Assembly: GCA_030123645.1 (NCBI GenBank)
Contig: JASJYE010000035.1
Location: 1 to 12,685 of the forward strand
From: Candidatus Hydrogenedentota bacterium
Lineage (GTDB): Bacteria; Hydrogenedentota; Hydrogenedentia; Hydrogenedentales; GCA-2746185
Direction: 5' to 3'
DNA length: 12,685 nucleotides
Under the pieces are notes generated by a model that worked only from the letters and a program-made list of their open reading frames with translations, ran no database searches and had not been told where the DNA came from. The translations under genes and the position numbers were made by a program. This document shows positions 6,843 through 12,685 of the stretch, in pieces. The first letter of the stretch is position 1. Every line of letters begins with the position of its first letter.

Positions 6843-6867
6843 GCCGTTTAGGAACTCGTCCTCGCCC

Positions 6868-8448
6868 ATGTCCAAAATCCTTGTACTCGATAACCTCAGC
6901 GAAGAGGGCGTCGAAGTCTTTCGCGCCGCCGAGGGCTTCGAAGTGGACGTCAAGCCGCCTCAAAAGCCCGAAGAGCTCGCTCGAATCATCGGCGCGTACG
7001 ACGGGCTCGTTGTACGAAGCGGCACGAAGGTCACCGCTGAGGCCATGAAAGCTGCCAAGAACCTCAAAGTCATCGGGCGGGCCGGGGTGGGTACCGACAA
7101 CATAGACAAGACGGCGGCCACGAACGCCGGTATTGTCGTGATGAACACGCCGGGCGGCAACACCATTTCTACGTGCGAACACACCTTCGCGCTCCTCTTC
7201 TCCCTTTGCCGCAATATCCCGGACGCGCATGCTTCCATGGCGGCGGGCCGCTGGGACCGCAAGAAGTTTATGGGATCTGAAGTATTCGATAAGACGCTGG
7301 GCATTATCGGGGTTGGGAGAATCGGGAGCGCCATCGCCAAACGTGCGCAGGCCTTCGGGATGAAGATCATCGCCTACGACCCCATCCTCACGAAGCTTAA
7401 GGCGGACGCGCTGGGGATCGATCTGGTGTCCGTCGACAAGCTTATCGAGCGGTCGGATTTTATTACGGTGCACGCTCCGAAGAACCCGGACACGGAGAAC
7501 ATGATCCGCGCCGAGCACTTCAAGCGCATGAAGCCGACTTGCCGCATTATCAACTGTGCCCGTGGAGGCATTGTCAACGAAAGCGATCTGGCTGAGGCGC
7601 TCCGAAACGGTACCATCGCGGGCGCGGGTCTCGACGTTTATACTTCCGAGCCCTTCGAAAACAATCCGTTCATAGGACTGGACAACGTCGTAATGACGCC
7701 GCACCTGGCCGCCTCGACGGACGAAGCCCAGCTTACGGTCGCGGTGGATATCGCGAAGCAAATGGTGGAATTCCTGCAGACGGGGACCATCGTCAATGCG
7801 GTCAACGTTCCGAGCCTTGACCGCGAGATGCGGGCCGCGCTCGCACCCATGCTCTATCTCGCGGAGAAATTGGGGCTGTTCCAGGCGCGATACACTGTGG
7901 GACGTCCGGCATCGATTGAAATCGAGTATCGCGGCGACCTTGGCATCACGGATACCTACCCTATATTATCTGCCATCCTCATGGGCTTCCTCGCCCCGAA
8001 GGTCGAGACGGTGAATACGGTGAGTGCGCCGAGTTTGCTGCGGGACCACGGCATCGTGAGCAGCGAGACGCGCAGCCCCGAGGCTTCAGACTACGGCTTC
8101 CAGATTAATGTGACGGTTGTTACTGACCAGGAAACGGTGACCGTCACGGGGACCTTGTTCGGCGACGACGACCCCCGGATTTGCGCCATCGACGGCACAC
8201 GCATGGACGCCGTGCCCGAGGGATGGATGGTCATTTGCATGAACGACGATAAACCTCTCGTTCTGGGCAAGATCACAACGATAATCGGCGAGGCGAAGGT
8301 CAATATTGCGAACTTGACTCTTGGCCGTGACGTGCCGGGCGGCCATGCGACCACGTTGATAAATCTCGACGCGCCGCTCAAAGAGGAGACGATAGAGAAG
8401 ATCCGCCAGCTACCACATGTCAATCGAGTTCGGCTGGTCCACCTGTAG
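6868..8448 (+). CDS. serA: D-3-phosphoglycerate dehydrogenase SerA, long ACT-containing form
   Basis: SerA oxidises 3-phosphoglycerate to 3-phosphohydroxypyruvate with NAD, the first committed step of serine synthesis. The 526-residue product is the long type: substrate domain, NAD-binding domain, allosteric substrate-binding (ASB) domain (about 319-445) and C-terminal ACT domain (about 452-526). The Rossmann motif is GVGRIG at 148-153 with NAD-selecting Asp171. The catalytic set is Arg232 in ARGG, Glu261 in TSEP and His279 in TPHLAAST. The ACT loop reads NDDKPLVLG, where a DxPGxxG pattern is usual; the first glycine is Leu464, so classical serine feedback may be altered. A weak AGGAA lies 13 bases before the ATG. 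The gene has its own likely promoter and a long leader, and icd follows 87 bp downstream. Confidence 0.95.
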   Translation: MSKILVLDNLSEEGVEVFRAAEGFEVDVKPPQKPEELARIIGAYDGLVVRSGTKVTAEAMKAAKNLKVIGRAGVGTDNIDKTAATNAGIVVMNTPGGNTISTCEHTFALLFSLCRNIPDAHASMAAGRWDRKKFMGSEVFDKTLGIIGVGRIGSAIAKRAQAFGMKIIAYDPILTKLKADALGIDLVSVDKLIERSDFITVHAPKNPDTENMIRAEHFKRMKPTCRIINCARGGIVNESDLAEALRNGTIAGAGLDVYTSEPFENNPFIGLDNVVMTPHLAASTDEAQLTVAVDIAKQMVEFLQTGTIVNAVNVPSLDREMRAALAPMLYLAEKLGLFQARYTVGRPASIEIEYRGDLGITDTYPILSAILMGFLAPKVETVNTVSAPSLLRDHGIVSSETRSPEASDYGFQINVTVVTDQETVTVTGTLFGDDDPRICAIDGTRMDAVPEGWMVICMNDDKPLVLGKITTIIGEAKVNIANLTLGRDVPGGHATTLINLDAPLKEETIEKIRQLPHVNRVRLVHL

Positions 8449-8535
8449 CCGTCGCCGCCTCTGGGTGGACGAAGGCCCGGAGCCTGCCCTCGATTGGCAA
8501 GGACCTGCCGGGAAAAGCAAACGCACGGAGGACAA

Positions 8536-9780
8536 ATGAGCACGTATCAGTTCATCAAGATTCCCGAAGGCGACAAAATTCGGCCTGCTGGTAAAGGAGC
8601 CGTTGAGACGCCCGACCGCCCGATCATCGGGTTCATCGAGGGCGACGGCATTGGGCCTGACATTTGGGCCGCGGCCAAGCACGTTTTCGACGAGGCCGTC
8701 GCGCACTGCTACGGCGCGAAGCGGGCGATCGCTTGGATGGAGATTTATGCCGGCGAAAAGGCGAACGACAGGTGTGGGTCGTACTTGCCCGAGGAAACCG
8801 TCGATGCCATTCGCGATTACATGGTCGCTATCAAGGGTCCCTTGACCACGCCCATCGGGGGCGGCTTTCGCAGCCTCAACGTCAGCCTGCGGCAGATGCT
8901 CGATCTCTTTGCCTGCGTCCGGCCCGTGCGCCATTTCGAGGGCGTCCCCAGCCCCGTACGGGCGCCAGAAAAGATCGACATGGTGATCTTTCGAGAAAAC
9001 ACCGAAGACGTCTACGCCGGCTTTGAGGTGAAAGAAGGGACCGACTCTGCGAAGGAGCTCATTAGTTACCTTAATAAGAAGATGAATTGGAACATCCGGC
9101 CCGACTCCGGCATCGGCATCAAGCCCATCAGTGTGACCTGCTCCAAGCGCCTGGTTCGCGCCGCTATCAATCACGCTATCGAACATGGATACAAGTCTGT
9201 GACGCTCGTTCACAAGGGGAACATTCAGAAGTACACCGAAGGCGCGTTTATGAATTGGGGCTATGAACTCGTCAAGGAGGAGTTTTCCGACGTGGCCGTC
9301 TCATGGGAAGACTGCAACGGCGATCCCGGCGGCAAGATCCTAGTCAAGGACGTGATCGCCGACATCTTCTTGCAGCAGATCCTCACCCGGCCGACGGAGT
9401 TTGACGTTGTGGCCACGATGAACCTCAATGGCGATTACATCAGCGACGCGCTGGCGGCCCAAGTGGGCGGCATCGGCATTGCACCCGGCGCCAACATCAA
9501 TTTCGAGACGGGCGTTTCACTTTTCGAAGCGACGCACGGTACCGCACCCAAGTATGCAGGGCAGGATAAGGTGAATCCGAGCAGCCTGATCCTTTCTGGG
9601 GTGTTGATGTTTCAGCATTTGGGCTGGGATGAGGCGGCCGACGCCATCGTTAGGGGCATGGTAGAGACCTTCAAGGCCAAGACCGTCACCTACGATTTCC
9701 ATCGTCTGATGGAAGGCGCCACATTGTTCAAGTGCAGCGAGTTCGCCCAAGCGGTCACTGAAAAGTTTGGCAAGGGATAG
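8536..9780 (+). CDS. icd: NADP-dependent isocitrate dehydrogenase
   Basis: Icd decarboxylates isocitrate to 2-oxoglutarate in the TCA cycle, making NADPH. The 414-residue product aligns almost without gaps to E. coli Icd in its N-terminal half, so Lys100, Ser113, Arg129 and Arg153 fall at the same numbers. Metal-binding aspartates are in NGDYISD (D300, D304), and the catalytic lysine is in LVHKGN (K227). NADP preference is shown by HGTAPKY (Lys339, Tyr340) and TYDFHR (Tyr386, Arg390), which contact the 2'-phosphate in the E. coli enzyme. Ser113, the AceK phosphorylation site, is kept within RSLN; no aceK lies in the window. The ATG at 8536 has GGAGGA at 8527-8532. The frame is open upstream to 8494, but nothing supports an earlier start. 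Confidence 0.96.
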   Translation: MSTYQFIKIPEGDKIRPAGKGAVETPDRPIIGFIEGDGIGPDIWAAAKHVFDEAVAHCYGAKRAIAWMEIYAGEKANDRCGSYLPEETVDAIRDYMVAIKGPLTTPIGGGFRSLNVSLRQMLDLFACVRPVRHFEGVPSPVRAPEKIDMVIFRENTEDVYAGFEVKEGTDSAKELISYLNKKMNWNIRPDSGIGIKPISVTCSKRLVRAAINHAIEHGYKSVTLVHKGNIQKYTEGAFMNWGYELVKEEFSDVAVSWEDCNGDPGGKILVKDVIADIFLQQILTRPTEFDVVATMNLNGDYISDALAAQVGGIGIAPGANINFETGVSLFEATHGTAPKYAGQDKVNPSSLILSGVLMFQHLGWDEAADAIVRGMVETFKAKTVTYDFHRLMEGATLFKCSEFAQAVTEKFGKG

Positions 9781-9978
9781 TGTGGAACCCGCCCGCCTGC
9801 GAGGCCGAGAATAGAGCATTCCCGCGTTAAGCAGGATTTTCCATGGCTGAAAAAAGGCCTGCTGCACCACGGTATGGCCGTAGTCGGCGAGCCTTCTGGC
9901 TGCCGCAACTTGTACAAGCCGGCCTGGGATGACATCATAGGCGCATCGTCCCTGACGCCGGAACCACCGGTTTGCTAA
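9781..9978 (+). other. Intergenic stretch with an open 65-codon frame after icd
   Basis: Directly after the icd TAG the same reading frame stays open for 65 codons to a TAA at 9976-9978. The later part translates to natural-looking text, including LKKGLLHHGMAVVGEPSG and LYKPAWDD. There is no start codon with a ribosome-binding site, and I recognise no family. It could be a decayed gene remnant, or chance in GC-rich DNA. An inverted repeat GCAGG/CCTGC is also present nearby, but there is no convincing icd terminator. Confidence 0.2.
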
Positions 9979-9995
9979 AGGTGTGCCGAGGATTC

Positions 9996-10694
9996 ATGAC
10001 GCAGTCGTCGAACACTAAGGGAAGCGCCCCGGATTTGCAGGATTATGTCTGTGCGGCGCGTTGCATCGACAGCGTGACGCATGACGTGAACAACCATCTC
10101 GGGGCGATCATGGCCTACGCCGAACTCATGGAGCTCGAAGATCACGACCCTTCAGAAACAAAGCGTATGCTTGACGACATTATGGCCTGCGTACGGAAAA
10201 GCGCCGAGTTGTTGGACGGCCTCACCGAGCCCATTGGAAAACGGCAAACTAAAGTTTCCGATGTAGACCTTTCCGAGCTTGTACACCGTATGAACGATAT
10301 TCACAGCCATGAGCTGCATAACGCCCATATTTCTCTCGATATCGAATGCCGGGGAGATTGTTCGCCTATCCGCGCGGTCAAAGGAAGGCTCAGCCGCGCA
10401 CTGATGCTTATTCTACGAGAGACCATTGACCGGGTCCGGCCGGCCCAGCGCAAGTCGATCCGCATCCGCATCCAAGGAGAAGAGGACGCCATCTCGCTTT
10501 TGTTCTGGGATTCCTCGGGACTTCCTCCGGACTTGGATAAGGGGCCGAGGCCCGGCGATCCAGAGGCTGCGCTGGGCCAATCATCCTTGGCGTCCGCGAG
10601 AGCGCACGCGCGCTTCCATGGCGGAGACTTAAGCTACGATTCCCAAACCGGACTGCTGTTGAGGCTCCCGCGGGCGCATCGCATCGAAGAGTAG
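9996..10694 (+). CDS. Histidine-kinase-like protein with degenerate ATP-binding domain, possible phosphotransferase
   Basis: The 232-residue protein begins with a dimerisation/phospho-acceptor helix whose H-box reads THDVNNHLGAIMAYAEL; His29, Asp30, Asn32 and Asn33 match the HD-NN pattern of two-component kinases. The second half is laid out like a HATPase domain but its boxes are eroded. The N-box position reads ILRETIDRV instead of a LxxNAxxA form, the G1 region is WDSSGLPPDL, and the G2 region reads QSSLASARAHARFHGG without the GxGLG glycines. ATP binding is therefore doubtful. A protein of this size with an intact helix and a dead ATPase half recalls the phosphotransferases ChpT and Spo0B, an analogy only. 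There are no membrane segments, sensor or receiver domain. The ATG at 9996 has GAGGA just upstream; a TTG at 9972 is possible. Confidence 0.65.
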   Translation: MTQSSNTKGSAPDLQDYVCAARCIDSVTHDVNNHLGAIMAYAELMELEDHDPSETKRMLDDIMACVRKSAELLDGLTEPIGKRQTKVSDVDLSELVHRMNDIHSHELHNAHISLDIECRGDCSPIRAVKGRLSRALMLILRETIDRVRPAQRKSIRIRIQGEEDAISLLFWDSSGLPPDLDKGPRPGDPEAALGQSSLASARAHARFHGGDLSYDSQTGLLLRLPRAHRIEE

Positions 10695-11764
10695 GCACGA
10701 ATCGGAAGATGGCGCTCGGACCCTTCGCCGCAAGTCTCGAAGAGCCCGTTTAGGGGAGGCTTATATTGTAAACGACTCGAAGGCGTGCCGTGCTCAGCAG
10801 CAGCCTCAGATCTGAGCCCTCTTCGGGGTTGTCTGAATTCGCCCTGCCCCATTGCACGTCGAGCACGCTGACACTTCTTAGCGCAACGATTGAAGCGCTC
10901 ATCAATGCCGACAGAAAAATTGTGTGATCTGTGCTCCGTTTTGGCGTTCTTCTTTCCATGCTTCCGCCTTCCCTTATCAGGGGGCAGGAAGGGGAAGATT
11001 TCTCGCAGCTCTTCTTCGTTTGGCTGATGCCCGTACTCGGAGATCTCGAAAAGCTCGGCATACCGGACTGCGGCCGCAGCCGTCTTTCCGTACCATCTCT
11101 TCAAGGCCTTTCGGCCCTTCTTCGCTGCCGGAAGAAAGCGCGGGCCCCAGGTTCGCTCCAACCAGGCGAGCCATTCGTAGATCTGCGATTCCATGGCGTC
11201 CAGCATTTTCCACTTTGCCGCCATTGTATCGTCCACGCTAACTGCGACGTCCGCGTCGAAGGGCACAGGCTTCTCGAAATGATCCATAAAGTAGAAAAAG
11301 ACCGGGTTTTTCCTCAGCACCGGTTCAGCCGGCGTCACGTGCGGCACGGTCACCATATACGCCGCGTCCTGCACCGCCTGAGAGGTGTAGCGGTGGTCGG
11401 GATGGTAGTCATTCGGCCGGTGTGTGATCACGACGTCGGCTTGGAGGCGCCGGATCAGGCCGATTACCTCTGCCCGCACCTCGAGCGTGGGTTGTAACTC
11501 CCCATCGTGATGGTCCAAGACCAGGGATGTGGCCCCGATCACCTTTGCCGCTTCCGCCGCTTCCGCCCTTCGCCGGGCCTCGAGGGTTTGGGCCTCGAGC
11601 TCATGGTGGCCTGCGTCGCCGGTAGTCATGGAGACCACATGCACGTTGAACCCGGCTTCGTTCCATTTCGCGCAGGTTCCCCCGGCCTTGATTTCGCAGT
11701 CGTCGGGGTGCGCCCCAATCAGAACGATATTGATGGGCCAGCCTCCATCGCGAGGGCGCGCCAT
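10634..11764 (-). CDS. PIG-L/LmbE-family deacetylase, apparent C-terminal frameshift
   Basis: This is a zinc-dependent N-deacetylase of the LmbE/PIG-L family, which acts on N-acetylglucosaminyl or related substrates. The metal site is seen in AHPDD (18-22) and in HRPNDYHPDH (115-124). Family-like sequence runs to about residue 262, ending EEELREIFPFLPP. After that the frame continues for 114 residues that look non-coding (many Arg, Lys and Ser) and overlaps the convergent kinase-like gene by 61 bp. At the junction the minus strand reads CTG, five Cs, then TGATAA. With one more C the protein would stop at a tandem TGA TAA (10979-10974) after about 262 residues, the family's usual size. A homopolymer error or a real frameshift is likely. 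It lies 28 bp after the lipoprotein gene. The ATG at 11764 has no strong ribosome-binding site. Confidence 0.85.
   Translation of the reverse strand: MARPRDGGWPINIVLIGAHPDDCEIKAGGTCAKWNEAGFNVHVVSMTTGDAGHHELEAQTLEARRRAEAAEAAKVIGATSLVLDHHDGELQPTLEVRAEVIGLIRRLQADVVITHRPNDYHPDHRYTSQAVQDAAYMVTVPHVTPAEPVLRKNPVFFYFMDHFEKPVPFDADVAVSVDDTMAAKWKMLDAMESQIYEWLAWLERTWGPRFLPAAKKGRKALKRWYGKTAAAAVRYAELFEISEYGHQPNEEELREIFPFLPPDKGRRKHGKKNAKTEHRSHNFSVGIDERFNRCAKKCQRARRAMGQGEFRQPRRGLRSEAAAEHGTPSSRLQYKPPLNGLFETCGEGSERHLPIRAYSSMRCARGSLNSSPVWES
10750..10959 (-). CDS. Possible small membrane-associated protein, doubtful
   Basis: If the PIG-L gene really ends at the tandem stop near 10974, the space before the kinase-like gene holds a 69-codon frame with ATG at 10959, preceded by GGGAAGGCGG. 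The product has a basic N terminus (MERRTPKR), a moderately hydrophobic stretch TIFLSALMSASIVAL, and a polar C-terminal part. No family is recognised. It may be a chance frame; the evidence is its position, its start context and its somewhat protein-like composition. Confidence 0.15.
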   Translation of the reverse strand: MERRTPKRSTDHTIFLSALMSASIVALRSVSVLDVQWGRANSDNPEEGSDLRLLLSTARLRVVYNISLP

Positions 11765-11792
11765 ACATTCGGCCCGTCGCCCGTACCTGCGC

Positions 11793-12440
11793 TTAAGGAA
11801 GAAAGTCTATTCGAACAGGATTGCCTAGCTTGGTTATGGATTGCGTAAGTTCCGTAGGCGGCGTTTCTAGCGTGATTTCGGATTTGTCAGTGTCCAGGAA
11901 GAGTTTAATTTCCAACTCCGGATGCACCAAGATGGTCGACGGAATGGTGTCCAAATGCTCGAAGATGTCTATTGTAAACTCCGGCCTTTCGGACGCTGTG
12001 TTTCCACCGAGTATGAAGCCTTCTAAGGGAAGGTCTTTGTCGTCGAGAAAAATGTGGGGGATGACCTGTACCGCATGTCCCGCGAAGTTATTAGTAATCC
12101 TGAACCCCAGAGTCAAGAGCATTTTCTCTGGGTACGGTTTCAATACGCGAACTTCGACCTTCGCGAGTTTTTTGTTCTTCGTTAAGGCCTGTTGGACCTG
12201 CACGTTTGTTAAATCCATGTCCGAATCTAGAGTAAGGATCATTTCGATCGATGTCTCTACGTCCCCTATCCCGAACCTTAGCGGTGCTACTCCTAAGGTA
12301 TTCTCCGTCGCCGTGACTTCGCTCTCAGAAGTCTCTTCCGGCGGGCCGGCGTCGGGCGAGCACCCAAGTATCGGCAAGAGAACCATGGCACAGACGAAGA
12401 AGCGGGTTAGGTGCGCCGAAAAACTGAACTCTTTACTCAC
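11793..12440 (-). CDS. Predicted lipoprotein of unknown function
   Basis: The 215-residue product has a basic N terminus, a hydrophobic core and a lipobox ILGC with Cys27 as the lipidation site, so it should be anchored in a membrane facing the periplasm or cell surface. The mature part opens with a short acidic linker (ETSESEVTATEN) and continues with beta-rich, hydrophobic-alternating sequence and no recognised motif. It could be an all-beta domain, but I do not recognise one. The GTG at 12440 is supported by GAGGAG about 8 bases upstream. The gene is visibly richer in A+T than the metabolic genes. It lies 28 bp before the PIG-L deacetylase on the same strand and may form an operon with it, so a role near a cell-envelope glycan is possible (inference). 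Confidence 0.75.
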   Translation of the reverse strand: MSKEFSFSAHLTRFFVCAMVLLPILGCSPDAGPPEETSESEVTATENTLGVAPLRFGIGDVETSIEMILTLDSDMDLTNVQVQQALTKNKKLAKVEVRVLKPYPEKMLLTLGFRITNNFAGHAVQVIPHIFLDDKDLPLEGFILGGNTASERPEFTIDIFEHLDTIPSTILVHPELEIKLFLDTDKSEITLETPPTELTQSITKLGNPVRIDFLP

Positions 12441-12685
12441 GACGGGCTCTCCTCAAGCTATTGGAGTTTGCAGGAAATATTCTGTAAACCATTTGAGCGC
12501 CCGATCATACCAGTTTTTGGCACTAACGGCTACCTGTGGCCCCTCAAGGCCTTGCGTTGGGCCGGCTCTATGCATGGCGTGGGCTAGTGCATTTTAAGAT
12601 TATACTGATACGTTTGCCGTTACCGCGCCGTCGTCCGAAAATGGGTGCCAATACGAGACCGGACGTTCCGGCGCCAAACTCGTTT
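12441..12685. other. Right-end intergenic region, no supported gene
   Basis: Apart from the lipoprotein promoter and ribosome-binding site, I see no gene. The sequence around 12599-12606 reads as TATAAT on the minus strand and TATACT on the plus strand, so it may be a bidirectional promoter area. A plus-strand ATG at 12641 opens a frame that stays open to the window end (15 codons), but it has no Shine-Dalgarno and is too short to judge. Confidence 0.5.
12504..12512 (-). promoter_or_regulatory. Extended -10 promoter for the lipoprotein gene
   Basis: On the minus strand TGGTATGAT (12512-12504) matches the extended -10 form TGnTATnAT. Transcription would start near 12497, leaving a leader of about 57 nt before the GTG at 12440. 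No good -35 is seen. A second TATAAT lies further upstream on the same strand (12604-12599), also without a clear -35. Confidence 0.35.

Noticed and set aside
6675..6867. Known riboswitch or T-box before serA
   Set aside because: No T-box sequence and no glycine, SAM or tetrahydrofolate core could be recognised; it is kept only as an unclassified structured leader.
6772..7761. A 329-codon minus-strand frame opposite serA
   Set aside because: serA has all catalytic and binding motifs on the plus strand; the opposite frame shows none.
11821..12597. A 258-codon plus-strand frame opposite the lipoprotein gene
   Set aside because: The minus-strand frame has a lipobox, a ribosome-binding site and a promoter. 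The plus frame has Ser-rich text without motifs.
12641..12685. Start of a plus-strand gene at the window edge
   Set aside because: Only 15 codons are visible, without a Shine-Dalgarno; this cannot be supported.

Overview
This is a GC-rich bacterial chromosome segment made mostly of housekeeping and signalling genes. I see no phage genes, integrase, transposase, CRISPR array, rRNA or tRNA. The intergenic DNA at the left end resembles degenerate, hairpin-forming dispersed repeats. Together with an outer-membrane barrel candidate, a lipoprotein and a PIG-L/LmbE deacetylase, this suggests a Gram-negative bacterium, perhaps an uncultured planctomycete- or Hydrogenedentes-like lineage. That placement is a low-confidence inference.

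Left part, minus strand (344-3252): a membrane-anchored GGDEF diguanylate cyclase, then ADP-dependent NAD(P)HX dehydratase (nnrD, YjeF C-terminal type) overlapping thiamine-monophosphate kinase (thiL) by an ATGA. The last two are cofactor repair and cofactor synthesis genes, probably co-transcribed from a sigma70-like promoter at 2251-2278.

Middle, plus strand (3483-9780): a small calcineurin-like metallophosphoesterase, a secreted probable outer-membrane beta-barrel protein, a TrmA/RlmD-type m5U RNA methyltransferase that may be translated from a leaderless mRNA, then serA (long, ACT-containing phosphoglycerate dehydrogenase) and icd (NADP isocitrate dehydrogenase). serA sits behind a TTGACA promoter and a leader of about 190 nt dense in predicted hairpins. 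serA and icd are 87 bp apart and may form a serine/2-oxoglutarate metabolic unit.

Right part: a 232-residue histidine-kinase-like protein with an intact phospho-acceptor helix and a badly eroded ATP-binding half (plus strand) converges on a lipoprotein-PIG-L pair (minus strand). The PIG-L reading frame appears frameshifted at a five-C run immediately before a tandem TGA TAA. It therefore reads on for 114 residues and collides tail to tail with the kinase-like gene.

No clearly new multi-gene system is visible. The items most worth follow-up are the kinase-like possible phosphotransferase, the structured serA leader, the PIG-L frame break and the repeat cluster at the left edge.
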